DNA from: a virus
IMG/VR virus record: IMGVR_UViG_3300031851_000248
Location: 1 to 20,686 of that record
Reading direction: 5' to 3' (one strand)
DNA length: 20,686 nt
Below are positions 12,128-18,663 of this stretch, in pieces. Every line of letters begins with the position of its first letter. The first letter of the stretch is position 1. The notes under the pieces were generated by a model. That model was given only the letters and a program-made list of their open reading frames with translations, ran no database searches and was not told where the DNA came from. A program made the translations under genes and the position numbers.

Positions 12128-12650
12128 CTATAAACCTCCCTTTTGCATCAGGTTGCATATCTGGGTTTTCTTCCCATGCCGCCTTTGCTTGTGCGCCGAT
12201 CATGCCATCATATGGACAGGGTGTGCCTGCCATCATCATCGCTTTAAATACTCTTTTGTCACCACACATGGTGGAGACGGCGGCGACCTTCATCCCCATG
12301 TCATATAGGGTCTTTGCATTCTTAAGTCGCTCACAATTCATGTCTCTTACTGATTTACCAGCAGACAAACCTAAAATCTGTGTCTGCACTGCGCCTGACA
12401 TACCGACTGTACATAAGTCGGAGTTTGCTGTATTAATGTTTGGTGCAATTGCCGATGGTGGCGGTGATATCACTTTAGTCGTACTATCTGCACTAGTGTC
12501 TACAGTGCTATCTGTATTTGATATTGTACATATGTACCCTGTTGGGCATGATGGGTCTTCTGGTGTTGTTCCATCTTCTGTTGCTTCTTGTGCATGTACA
12601 AATCCTGTCACGAACACACTCATAACAAAAAGTAAAATTAGTCTAGTCAT
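12057..12650 (-). CDS. Secreted protein with C-terminal membrane anchor (197 aa)
   Basis: I chose the ATG at 12650 (MTRLILLFVMSVFVTGFVHA) because it gives a clean signal peptide and a GGA-containing ribosome binding site; the frame extends to a TTG at 12677, which lacks these. After a Thr/Ser/Asp-rich linker with a Cys pair (DPSCPTGYICTI), the core reads DLCTVGMSGAVQTQILGLSA, MNCERLKNAKTLYDMGMKVA and AVSTMCGDKRVFKAMMMAGT. I recall nearly this core from hypothetical proteins of T4-like cyanophages. It ends in FGGGIIGGILLLLLL, a tail anchor. The protein should be periplasmic and held by its C-terminus, with several disulphides. It is the first gene of the reverse operon. Function unknown. Confidence 0.8.
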   Translation of the reverse strand: MTRLILLFVMSVFVTGFVHAQEATEDGTTPEDPSCPTGYICTISNTDSTVDTSADSTTKVISPPPSAIAPNINTANSDLCTVGMSGAVQTQILGLSAGKSVRDMNCERLKNAKTLYDMGMKVAAVSTMCGDKRVFKAMMMAGTPCPYDGMIGAQAKAAWEENPDMQPDAKGRFIDEDNKSTLFGGGIIGGILLLLLL

Positions 12651-12694
12651 AGTTCCAATCCATATATTAATTTTCAAAAATCATATTACATCTT

Positions 12695-12702
12695 TATTTA
12701 TG
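12695..12702 (-). promoter_or_regulatory. Possible late promoter CATAAATA of the reverse operon
   Basis: The reverse strand carries CATAAATA, 7 of 8 with the T4 late octamer, about 45 bp before the start of the first gene of the reverse operon. No sigma70-type promoter is evident here on that strand. Tentative. Confidence 0.4.
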
Positions 12703-12712
12703 TAAACGTGCC

Positions 12713-12741
12713 TTGCCATTTTCGAAGGTTAGTGTTATAAT
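12713..12741 (+). promoter_or_regulatory. Sigma70-type promoter
   Basis: TTGCCA (12713-12718), 17 bp, TATAAT (12736-12741) in GTTATAATG. It precedes a 110-bp non-coding stretch with direct repeats and then a second promoter. Confidence 0.7.
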
Positions 12742-12779
12742 GTCACCTTACAGCAACTACTATATATAATATAGGATTG

Positions 12780-12826
12780 GGCTCGTAATTAGAAGCCCAT
12801 GTCATAGTTAGGCTTTTAATTAGAAG
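12780..12826 (+). repeat. Two 16-bp direct repeats upstream of a promoter, one within a hairpin
   Basis: GGCTCGTAATTAGAAG (12780-12795) and GGCTTTTAATTAGAAG (12811-12826) match at 14 of 16 positions with starts 31 bp apart, near three helical turns. The first copy also lies in a hairpin TGGGCT/AGCCCA (12778-12783 with 12794-12799). They could be binding sites for a regulator of the 12851 promoter, or repeated units in a short untranslated RNA from the 12713 promoter. Confidence 0.6.
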
Positions 12827-12850
12827 TAACCAAAAAATTGTATTAAGTAC

Positions 12851-12879
12851 TTGACACGTGAAGAAGTTTAGTATATACT
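12851..12879 (+). promoter_or_regulatory. Sigma70-type promoter
   Basis: TTGACA (12851-12856), 17 bp, TATACT (12874-12879). It drives the gene cluster from 12902 to 15211, whose genes overlap or nearly touch. Confidence 0.85.
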
Positions 12880-12901
12880 GTGACTAATATATGGAGAAAT
12901 T

Positions 12902-13198
12902 ATGGAATGGTTTGTAAAATTCATAAACAACACATTTGCTAATGTTGATGATGAAGAACTTAATCAATGGGAATATGCTGAAGGCGTTCCTGAGTCGTAC
13001 TTGGAGAGACCTATGTCACTAAAAGATACATTTTTAAAATACGTTGAAGCTACAAATGGTGCATACGCATCACAGAGCATGTTAGGTGCCGATCACAAAA
13101 GAACATCTGAATCTTTTGAAGACGCCAACACGTATAAGCGCAAGTTGTTAAACATGATAGAGGAAATTGAAAATAATGGCAATCAAACAAAAACCTGA
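12902..13198 (+). CDS. Hypothetical protein (98 aa)
   Basis: GGAG at 12892-12895 precedes the ATG. The 98-residue acidic protein begins MEWFVKFINNTFANVDDEEL and ends in a helical region (ANTYKRKLLNMIEEIENNGN). There is no signal peptide and no motif I can name. It is the first gene behind the 12851 promoter and overlaps the next start by 23 nt. Its mix of aromatic and acidic residues is typical of small early phage proteins, but I cannot assign a family. Confidence 0.7.
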   Translation: MEWFVKFINNTFANVDDEELNQWEYAEGVPESYLERPMSLKDTFLKYVEATNGAYASQSMLGADHKRTSESFEDANTYKRKLLNMIEEIENNGNQTKT

Positions 13199-13601
13199 GT
13201 ACGTAGTTGTTACATGTGTATCAACTTTTCGTAATCGATACGTAATACCTGTAGACGAACTACAGAGAATGAATCCAGATGAAGAAGTAGATCCTTCGTG
13301 GGCGCTTGATGCTGTCACGTGTGAAGATGTAAAAGAGTTTAGTCAACGTCATGTTGGTGAACAGATCATCGATGCACAAGTTTTACGTGAGCCAGAAGTT
13401 CTACAATTCTTTGATGCAGATAATGACTATCTAAAGGATTGGACAGAAGAGCAAAAGATTTCTTGGATTCATGACTGGCGTAATAGTAAGATGTCGCTTG
13501 CAGATGAAGTTGCACTACAAGAAAAGTTACGTGCAGAAAAGATGGTCGCTATGGAAGAAGAGAATAAGCAGTTCACAGAGGACTTAGCTAAAGATGCATA
13601 A
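13176..13601 (+). CDS. Hypothetical acidic protein (141 aa)
   Basis: I chose the ATG at 13176 (MAIKQKPEYVVVTCVSTFRN) over an upstream TTG. GAGG lies upstream within the preceding gene. The N-terminal part is beta-like (YVVVTCVSTFRNRYVIPVDE), the middle contains a Trp/Asp-rich patch (NDYLKDWTEEQKISWIHDWR), and the C-terminus is a charged helix. I recall phage proteins with a comparable 'VVTVSTFRxRYVIPVDEL' start in T4-like marine genomes, all of unknown function. It overlaps its upstream neighbour by 23 nt and its downstream neighbour by 8 nt, so it belongs to a tightly coupled operon. Confidence 0.7.
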   Translation: MAIKQKPEYVVVTCVSTFRNRYVIPVDELQRMNPDEEVDPSWALDAVTCEDVKEFSQRHVGEQIIDAQVLREPEVLQFFDADNDYLKDWTEEQKISWIHDWRNSKMSLADEVALQEKLRAEKMVAMEEENKQFTEDLAKDA

Positions 13602-13788
13602 TTGTCGACCAGAACCTCAAGAACGTTACTACGAATATATGCTTCGGCGTACACGTGAAGAGAATGCTAAAGAAAGACAGATGAGTGATCAAGCAATGAT
13701 TGATAAACTTAGAACTATGGCTCATTGGACTACTAAAGAGCCCTGGACTTCGATAGCAGATCGTTTAGAAGAATTGACTATGAAATGA
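13594..13788 (+). CDS. Hypothetical helical protein (64 aa)
   Basis: The start ATG overlaps the end of the previous gene (ATGCATAA) and its TGA overlaps the ATG of the glutaredoxin gene (ATGA). The protein is charged and mostly helical (RYYEYMLRRTREENAKERQM) with two Trp near the end (MAHWTTKEPWTSIADRLEEL). There is no membrane segment. The overlaps at both ends support translation of this frame. No known family is recognised. Confidence 0.65.
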   Translation: MHNCRPEPQERYYEYMLRRTREENAKERQMSDQAMIDKLRTMAHWTTKEPWTSIADRLEELTMK

Positions 13789-14033
13789 TTACGATTTATG
13801 GAAACTCTATCTGTCCAGATTGTGACAAAGCAAAAACACTTGCTGATCAGTATGGATTCGATTGGGAGTTTAAAAATGTTTCTCGCAAGGAATACATGGC
13901 AGAATTTCTGCAACGTTTTCCTGGTGTGAATAAAGTGCCTCAGATATTGTGGCATAATAAACCTGTTGGTGGATTATTACAATTCGCCAGTGAAATTGAA
14001 AATACGAGGAGTTATGGTGATGGACCAATCTAA
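13785..14033 (+). CDS. Glutaredoxin (82 aa)
   Basis: A small thioredoxin-fold protein with active site Cys10-Pro-Asp-Cys13 (IYGNSICPDCDKAKTL), the cis-proline in KVPQIL (Pro52) and the GG pair of the glutathione site (VGGLLQF, Gly62-63). Glutaredoxins reduce disulphides using glutathione. In T4-like phages they commonly supply electrons to ribonucleotide reductase, but no such gene is in this window. At 82 residues it has normal length for phage glutaredoxins. It starts within the ATGA overlap with the upstream gene and is followed by an overlapping small gene. The CPDC dipeptide is less common than CPYC but accepted. Confidence 0.9.
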   Translation: MITIYGNSICPDCDKAKTLADQYGFDWEFKNVSRKEYMAEFLQRFPGVNKVPQILWHNKPVGGLLQFASEIENTRSYGDGPI

Positions 14034-14277
14034 TGTAGTTGCCCTTATGAAAGAGGGCGTAGTGACAGTTGAATTTACAAAGGTCAATGGTGAATATCGT
14101 AAGATGGAAGCAACGTTGCAGTCAGACAAAATGCCTGAAGTCGTTGTTGAAATTGAAGAGAAGGCTCCCAAGAAGAAGAGTGATACATCTCTTTCTGTCT
14201 GGGATGTTAATGCTGAAGGCTGGCGTTCATTTCGATGGGATAAACTTCAGACAGTAAATGGTGAAGTTTTTGCCTGA
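14020..14277 (+). CDS. DUF2693-like small protein (85 aa)
   Basis: I placed the start at ATG 14020 (MDQSNVVALMKEGVVTVEFT) because AGGAG (14007-14011) is 8 nt upstream; an ATG at 14014 is too close to it and a GTG at 13966 has none. The pattern 'GVVTVEFTKVNGEYRKMEATL...WDVNAEGWRSFRWDKL' is one I know from phage proteins of the DUF2693 (SH3-like) type, frequent in T4-like marine genomes. It may bind nucleic acid or protein. It overlaps glutaredoxin by 14 nt and the glycosyltransferase start by 20 nt. Family fairly likely; function unknown. Confidence 0.75.
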   Translation: MDQSNVVALMKEGVVTVEFTKVNGEYRKMEATLQSDKMPEVVVEIEEKAPKKKSDTSLSVWDVNAEGWRSFRWDKLQTVNGEVFA

Positions 14278-15211
14278 ACTGAATGAGTTGAATAAGAAGT
14301 CCATGGGTGGTACTGAACTCATGGCACATAGAATCGAGAGGGACTGTAACAAGTCTCTCCTCGATCAATTTCAGATCATACATTCTAGGGTACGTGAACT
14401 AGATCCAAAGAGAAAGAAGATTTATGTTCTCCACGATCTACCACAAGATCCAGAAGTACAACATCTGAAAGATGGTGGTTGGCAAAAGTTCGATAAGTTG
14501 GTATTTGTATCTCATTGGCAACAAGAGATGTACAACTTATTTCTAGGTGTGCCATACTCAGCAGGCGTTGTATTGCGTAATGCGATTGAACCTATTGAGC
14601 AACATCAGAAGCCAGACCCCAAAGAAAAGATTAAACTTGTATACTTCTCAACACCACATCGTGGGCTTGATATTTTGTATGCAGTGTTTAGACAGTTAGC
14701 AGAAGAGTATGACAACGTTGAACTAAATGTGTATTCATCGTTCTTACTGTATGGATGGCCTGAACGAGATGAGCCATTCAAAGAACTGTTTAATAGGTTA
14801 CGTGAGCATAAGAAGATTAATTACTACAAGTCTGTTAGTAATGAAGAGATACGTGAAGTACTAAAGCAGTCTCATATCTTTGCTTACCCATCAACTTGGA
14901 AAGAGACATCTTGTCTCTGTCTAATGGAAGCAATGTCTGCGGGTTGTTTGAGCGTTCACTCATCACTAGCGGCATTACCAGAAACATCAATGGGACTTAC
15001 CTCAATGTATGGCTATGTAGAGAATGCACAAGATCATGCGAATCAGTTTTATTTAGAACTTAAGAATGCGATTGAAATACATCGTAACCCAAATGCGTAT
15101 CAGATACTACAAAATACGACTGGGAATATGCAAGCGTTAGCTAATTATCGCTTTAATTGGCAAAATCGTAAGATAGAATGGAACTCTTTCCTAAAAAACC
15201 TCTTGACATAA
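14258..15211 (+). CDS. GT-B glycosyltransferase, family 4-like (317 aa)
   Basis: The C-terminal half has the retaining GT4 signature: Glu216 and Glu224 in ETSCLCLMEAMSAGC form the E-x7-E motif that binds the donor nucleotide-sugar. It is preceded by a Rossmann strand (KIKLVYFSTPHRGLDILYAV) and followed by VHSSLAALPETS. The N-terminal half contains GGTELMAHRI, a GGxE-like loop, and KIYVLHDLPQDP. It would move a sugar from a nucleotide-sugar to an acceptor, perhaps phage DNA, a virion protein or host glycan. At 317 residues it is compact. It overlaps the upstream gene by 20 nt and lacks a clear ribosome binding site, so coupling is likely. Its last codons (Leu-Thr) form the -35 box of the next promoter. 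Confidence 0.85.
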   Translation: MVKFLPELNELNKKSMGGTELMAHRIERDCNKSLLDQFQIIHSRVRELDPKRKKIYVLHDLPQDPEVQHLKDGGWQKFDKLVFVSHWQQEMYNLFLGVPYSAGVVLRNAIEPIEQHQKPDPKEKIKLVYFSTPHRGLDILYAVFRQLAEEYDNVELNVYSSFLLYGWPERDEPFKELFNRLREHKKINYYKSVSNEEIREVLKQSHIFAYPSTWKETSCLCLMEAMSAGCLSVHSSLAALPETSMGLTSMYGYVENAQDHANQFYLELKNAIEIHRNPNAYQILQNTTGNMQALANYRFNWQNRKIEWNSFLKNLLT

Positions 15212-15231
15212 GTAAAGTTTCATGTTATAGT
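15203..15231 (+). promoter_or_regulatory. Sigma70-type promoter
   Basis: TTGACA (15203-15208), 17 bp, TATAGT (15226-15231) in GTTATAGTG. The -35 hexamer is the last two sense codons of the glycosyltransferase. It drives 15262 and 15819. Confidence 0.85.
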
Positions 15232-15261
15232 GATTCGTAACTTAAATGAGGAGTAGTCTAT

Positions 15262-15822
15262 ATGGCTCGTAAAAGCAAAAAATTAGAAATGCGTGAACAG
15301 TTTGCGAAAGAACGTGGACCTGTAAAGAAGATCCGCAAGAAGCGTAAGCCTATGTCTGAAGAGCAAAAAGCGGCGGCTGTCGAGCGTCTAGCGAAAGCAC
15401 GTGAGGCTCGTTTAGCAAAGCAAGGTGGACCTAAGAATGTTCACCCAGATGTCTTAGCATTAGGCGATGATGAAACATTGTCTCTGAAGAATGTTCGCTC
15501 TTGGATTAAAACGCAGAAAGATATGTTAGCGGCGGCTAAACAAGAAGTTCGAGCAAACGCCAAAGGTGCTGTTGCGAAAGTAGCACGTATCGAAGGGTAT
15601 GTTCGTAACCTTGAACGATACATCAAGAATGGTGTCTACTTAGACATGTTCTATGGTGAGCATCAACAGAGTAGAATTAAAACATTCTGTGTAGCGATGG
15701 CTTATCATCCAGACGGTACACCTAAGCGTAGCTATGGTGTTTACTATTCTGACTTAGGTGGGGTTTATATCTCAGATACTAAAATAGAGGTCGATGGGAA
15801 GATAGTCGAATATGAACAATGA
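15262..15822 (+). CDS. Hypothetical protein with basic N-terminal tail (186 aa)
   Basis: GAGGAG upstream is a strong ribosome binding site. The first 60 residues are extremely Lys/Arg/Ala-rich (KKIRKKRKPMSEEQKAAAVE), suggesting nucleic-acid binding. Then a helical region (SLKNVRSWIKTQKDMLAAAK and KVARIEGYVRNLERYIKNGV) leads into a small beta-rich C-terminal domain (FCVAMAYHPDGTPKRSYGVY, then YSDLGGVYIS). I recall this C-terminal pattern from T4-like marine phage hypothetical proteins. It is coupled to the next gene through an ATGA overlap. DNA or RNA binding is inference from charge; no enzyme motif is visible. Confidence 0.75.
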   Translation: MARKSKKLEMREQFAKERGPVKKIRKKRKPMSEEQKAAAVERLAKAREARLAKQGGPKNVHPDVLALGDDETLSLKNVRSWIKTQKDMLAAAKQEVRANAKGAVAKVARIEGYVRNLERYIKNGVYLDMFYGEHQQSRIKTFCVAMAYHPDGTPKRSYGVYYSDLGGVYISDTKIEVDGKIVEYEQ

Positions 15823-16163
15823 GTAATAATATCGTAGACTTCAATGCTGTACGTGCAAAACGAATACAGGATAGAATGGATGAACTGGGTGAAGAGCAAG
15901 AGATCGTAGAGAACTTTGCAGGGGACTTCGCCCTTAATGCTATGATGGATGTAGTAGAAGCATTAGAAGAGATGGGCGTTGATCTCTTCGAAGACCCCAA
16001 TTGTATTAAAGATATATTAGCTGGAGTCGAATCAATCAGAGCTATCATCATGCGTTCTCATGGAGAACAAACTGAGTTTCAAAAGGTAACTGATAAAGTA
16101 TTCGATAATATCAAAGAGCCTACTAAGGCTTTATCCAATTTTTTAAACGAATTTTCAAATTAA
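15819..16163 (+). CDS. Hypothetical acidic helical protein (114 aa)
   Basis: It starts in the ATGA overlap with the stop of the upstream basic protein. It is acidic and helical (RAKRIQDRMDELGEEQEIVE, NAMMDVVEALEEMGVDLF) with no membrane or signal segment. Its charge is opposite to its partner, and coupled translation would make equal amounts, so they may form a complex. The gene ends 3 nt before a consensus promoter. Not assigned to a family. Confidence 0.7.
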   Translation: MSNNIVDFNAVRAKRIQDRMDELGEEQEIVENFAGDFALNAMMDVVEALEEMGVDLFEDPNCIKDILAGVESIRAIIMRSHGEQTEFQKVTDKVFDNIKEPTKALSNFLNEFSN

Positions 16164-16166
16164 GAC

Positions 16167-16195
16167 TTGACATATTGATAAAAGTGTAGTATTAT
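16167..16195 (+). promoter_or_regulatory. Sigma70-type promoter
   Basis: TTGACA (16167-16172), 17 bp, TATTAT (16190-16195), 3 nt after the stop codon of the preceding gene. It drives RNase H and the genes to 17676. Confidence 0.8.
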
Positions 16196-16224
16196 ATAAC
16201 TTATATCAAATATGGAGAAATATA

Positions 16225-17076
16225 ATGATACTAGTAGATTTAAATCAGGTGATGATAAGTAATATGATGGCTCAGATCGGCAATCATAAAAACATGCCTA
16301 TTGACGAAAACATGTTGAGACATATGATTCTCAACACACTAAGAGCCAATCGTAAAAAGTTCAATGCCGACTTTGGCGAACTAGTCATCTGTTGTGATGA
16401 CAAGAACTATTGGCGCAGAAATAACTTTGCGTATTACAAAGCTAATCGTAGAAAAGCACGTACTGAGTCTGAACTAGACTGGTCTGCAATCTTCAATGCT
16501 TTGAATAATATTCGTGATGAGATTAAAGTATACTTCCCTTACCGTGTTATTCAGATTGAAACTGCTGAAGCAGATGACATCATTGGTACAATCGTACATC
16601 ACGAAGGTACTCTACTGAATACTGGTGAGCCTATCCTAGTCTTGTCTGGTGATAAAGATTACATTCAATTACACAAGTATGCGAATGTAAAGCAATACGA
16701 TCCCACACGCAAGCGTTGGATTACACACTCATCTCCTGAGAAGTATCTTTGTGAGCATATCATTAAAGGTGATACTGGTGATGGTGTACCTAACATCTTA
16801 TCTGCTGATAACTGTTTAGTTGTTGGTGAACGTCAACGTCCTATTACTAAGAAAAGACTAGAAGGTTGGCAAGACATAAATACTATGACAGAAGATGTTA
16901 AAAGAAACTACTTGCGTAATAAGTCTCTTATCGACTTAGAAATGATACCTGATTATATTAAAGATCAGATCATGGACATTTGGTTAAATGAGCCTGCAAA
17001 AGATAGATCGCAGTTGTTAAACTATTTCATCAAGAACAAGTTAAAAAATCTTATGGAAGTAATATCGGAGTTTTAA
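16225..17076 (+). CDS. rnh: T4-type RNase H, 5' to 3' exonuclease (283 aa)
   Basis: The protein has the FEN-1/T4 RNase H layout: Asp5 in MILVDLN; Asp58 in ICCDDKNYWRR, followed by YYKANRRKAR, the conserved Tyr-Lys-Arg stretch of the helical arch; the acidic cluster Glu115/Asp117/Asp118 in ETAEADDIIG; Asp143/Asp145 in VLSGDKDYIQL; and a helix-hairpin-helix-like IKGDTGDGVPN (180-190). T4 RNase H removes RNA primers and flap DNA during lagging-strand replication using two metal ions. The length (283 against about 305 in T4) fits. GGAG is a good ribosome binding site behind its own promoter. The next gene starts directly after its stop codon. Confidence 0.92.
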   Translation: MILVDLNQVMISNMMAQIGNHKNMPIDENMLRHMILNTLRANRKKFNADFGELVICCDDKNYWRRNNFAYYKANRRKARTESELDWSAIFNALNNIRDEIKVYFPYRVIQIETAEADDIIGTIVHHEGTLLNTGEPILVLSGDKDYIQLHKYANVKQYDPTRKRWITHSSPEKYLCEHIIKGDTGDGVPNILSADNCLVVGERQRPITKKRLEGWQDINTMTEDVKRNYLRNKSLIDLEMIPDYIKDQIMDIWLNEPAKDRSQLLNYFIKNKLKNLMEVISEF

Positions 17077-17496
17077 ATGTCTACAGAATCTTTGGCTGAA
17101 ATTATTAATACAGCCCGTGAAATGAAAACCAAAAAAGAGAAGATTGAATTTTTGCAAGCAAAGAACAGCAAGCCTCTGCGCAATATTCTCAAAGTAACCT
17201 ATGATAAGTCTATGGCGCTGAACATACCAAGTTCTGCTCCACCTTATGAGCCATCTGTCATGCCTGATTCGCATGGGATGCTGTTTAGAGAAACACGAAA
17301 ACTTCCCTACTTCGTTAAGGGATTTGATGGTGATAACATTCATCCAATTCGTAGAGAAGCATTGTTTATTCAAATGCTAGAAGCAGTAGATCCTGAAGAT
17401 GCAAAATTACTATGCGAAGTGATTAAGCAAAAGCCTTTCAAGGGCTTGACTCTTGCTTTAGTCAAAGAAGCATTCCCTGGTTTAATTTCGGAGTAG
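17077..17496 (+). CDS. DUF6433-like hypothetical protein (139 aa)
   Basis: The ATG follows the RNase H stop with no gap, and CGGAG in the end of that gene serves as ribosome binding site. The protein begins SLAEIINTAREMKTKKEKIE, has a Pro-rich centre (LNIPSSAPPYEPSVMP) and ends in AKLLCEVIKQKPFKGLTLAL and VKEAFPGLI. I remember this arrangement from the DUF6433 family of T4-like marine phages, where it usually sits close to replication genes. It has been likened to short helical adaptor proteins, but no function is established. No membrane or signal segment. Family name is from memory. Confidence 0.75.
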   Translation: MSTESLAEIINTAREMKTKKEKIEFLQAKNSKPLRNILKVTYDKSMALNIPSSAPPYEPSVMPDSHGMLFRETRKLPYFVKGFDGDNIHPIRREALFIQMLEAVDPEDAKLLCEVIKQKPFKGLTLALVKEAFPGLISE

Positions 17497-17511
17497 AGTG
17501 AGTAATCTAAA

Positions 17512-17676
17512 ATGTCGAAACGTAAGAACTTCCGTGACTGGTGTGAGGAAGATGAATGGGGCGATAAAGAGCCCCGTTTTAAAAAGCAAGATAGCAAACG
17601 CTATGACAAAAAAAGAGCCAAGATCCAAAAGGCTCGTAAGCAAAAAGCTAAACAAAAAAATTCATTCTTTTCCTAA
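17512..17676 (+). CDS. Small Lys-rich protein (54 aa)
   Basis: An ATG at 17512 opens a 54-codon frame: MSKRKNFRDWCEEDEWGDKE, then a Lys/Arg-rich helix (KKRAKIQKARKQKAKQKN), ending FFS. The mixed DWCEEDEWGD head followed by a basic tail is one I recall from small marine phage proteins. A competing frame from a GTG at 17498 gives a less convincing Ser/Lys-rich peptide, so I prefer this one. It lies 15 nt after the DUF6433-like gene, with GAG-type sequence ahead of the start. Its stop is 8 nt before the next -35 box. Function unknown. Confidence 0.6.
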   Translation: MSKRKNFRDWCEEDEWGDKEPRFKKQDSKRYDKKRAKIQKARKQKAKQKNSFFS

Positions 17677-17684
17677 TTAACCAC

Positions 17685-17713
17685 TTGACAACTGAGCGAA
17701 TCAGTGTTATAGT
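17685..17713 (+). promoter_or_regulatory. Sigma70-type promoter
   Basis: TTGACA (17685-17690), 17 bp, TATAGT (17708-17713) in GTTATAGTGTA. It serves the HAD gene; the terminator at 18350 would end this transcript. Confidence 0.85.
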
Positions 17714-17743
17714 GTATGTGAAATTAAGAAAGTGAGTTAAATT

Positions 17744-18322
17744 ATGAATAAAGATAAAGTGATATTAGTTGATTGTGATGGTGTTCTCTTAGATTGGGAA
17801 TACTCATTCGATTACTGGATGAAAAGACATGGGTATGTCAAGACTGGTGTATGTGAATACGACATGTCTATTTGTTACGATATGCCTAAAGATGAGATCA
17901 AAAGACTCATCAGGATGTTCAACGAGAGTGCGGCTATCAGAAAGTTGCCACCTCTCAGAGATGCAATGAAGTACGTTAAGAAGTTACATGAAGAACATGG
18001 ATATATCTTCCATGCGATTACTAGCTTAAGTAACGATCAGTATGCACAGCATCTAAGGACTAAGAACCTTAGAGAGTTGTTTGGTGACACTGCTTTTGAG
18101 AAGTATGTCTACTTAGATACTGGTGCTGATAAAGACGAAGAGTTACTACCCTACAAAGACAGTGGGTGTATGTGGGTCGAAGATAAGCCCGAGAATGCAG
18201 TAGTTGGTCTTGAGTTAGGATTAGATAGCTATCTAATCAATCATCACCACAATGCAGATTTTCACAATGATGATGTAACAAAAGTTGACAACTGGAAAGA
18301 AATATACGAATTAATTGTATAA
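17744..18322 (+). CDS. HAD-superfamily phosphatase / 5'-nucleotidase-like (192 aa)
   Basis: Motif I is DCDGVLLDW with nucleophile Asp10 and acid/base Asp12. Motif II is the AITSLSN stretch (Thr93/Ser94), motif III is likely Lys138, and motif IV is MWVEDKPENA (Glu146/Asp147). These place it in the HAD superfamily, most like phage and bacterial (deoxy)ribonucleotidases that remove phosphate from nucleoside monophosphates. A role in nucleotide salvage or pool adjustment during infection is likely but inferred. AAAGTGAG before the ATG is a modest ribosome binding site. It has its own promoter and is followed by a strong terminator, so it appears to be a single-gene unit. The His-rich end (INHHHNADFHNDD) could bind metal. 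Confidence 0.85.
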   Translation: MNKDKVILVDCDGVLLDWEYSFDYWMKRHGYVKTGVCEYDMSICYDMPKDEIKRLIRMFNESAAIRKLPPLRDAMKYVKKLHEEHGYIFHAITSLSNDQYAQHLRTKNLRELFGDTAFEKYVYLDTGADKDEELLPYKDSGCMWVEDKPENAVVGLELGLDSYLINHHHNADFHNDDVTKVDNWKEIYELIV

Positions 18323-18325
18323 ATA
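18318..18325 (+). promoter_or_regulatory. T4-late-like octamer TATAAATA at the HAD stop codon
   Basis: An exact TATAAATA overlaps the TAA stop of the HAD gene. Predicted late transcription would start near 18331, 19 nt before an intrinsic terminator. It may be a late promoter for 18392 onward, or chance in AT-rich DNA. Confidence 0.4.
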
Positions 18326-18349
18326 TCAACAGTGATAAGACAGTTATGA

Positions 18350-18377
18350 GGCAGTCCATCACGGACTGCCTTTTTTT
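18350..18377 (+). terminator. Intrinsic terminator
   Basis: GGCAGTCC (18350-18357), loop ATCAC, GGACTGCC (18363-18370), then seven T. A perfect 8-bp GC-rich stem with an ideal U tract. It ends the HAD transcript. Confidence 0.95.
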
Positions 18378-18391
18378 ATAGGAGAGCATAA

Positions 18392-18640
18392 ATGCCAATG
18401 TATTCGTTTCATGATACTAAGACTGATGAAAAGTATGATATGTTAATGAAAATTGCAGATAGGGAAACCTATCTCAAAAAGAACCCCCACATCAAACAGA
18501 TTATTACCGGGGCACCATCAATTGGTGATCCACACCGAATGGGTATCGTTAAGACACCTGATTCATTCAATTCACTACTCAAACACATTAAAAAAGGAAA
18601 CTCAAAGGGTATCACGGACTCCACAATCAAAACCAGATAA
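18392..18640 (+). CDS. FmdB-like protein lacking zinc-ribbon cysteines (82 aa)
   Basis: AGGAG lies 8-9 nt before the ATG. The start MPMYSFHDTKTDEKYDMLMK resembles the first strand pair of FmdB-type regulatory proteins ('MP.Y.F.C..CG..F'), and KNPHIKQIITGAPSIGDPHR matches the form I recall for its relatives in T4-like marine phages. It contains no cysteine at all, so the zinc ribbon of true FmdB proteins is lost. It directly follows the terminator with no obvious sigma70 promoter, so it depends on readthrough or on the TATAAATA at 18318. Regulatory function is doubtful. Confidence 0.65.
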   Translation: MPMYSFHDTKTDEKYDMLMKIADRETYLKKNPHIKQIITGAPSIGDPHRMGIVKTPDSFNSLLKHIKKGNSKGITDSTIKTR

Positions 18641-18663
18641 TAACAATAAGGATTGATTCAACA

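Noticed and set aside
12079-12705. 208-aa forward ORF
   Set aside because: Antisense to the secreted 197-aa protein, which has a signal peptide and a recognisable core; no ribosome binding site.
17498-17680. 60-aa ORF from GTG
   Set aside because: The +2 frame from ATG 17512 gives a more natural product (DWCEEDEWGD head, basic tail) and fits known small phage proteins better.
18285-18313. TTGACA inside the HAD gene as a promoter
   Set aside because: No -10 box at 16-18 bp; the nearest TATA-like boxes are 12 and 27 bp away.
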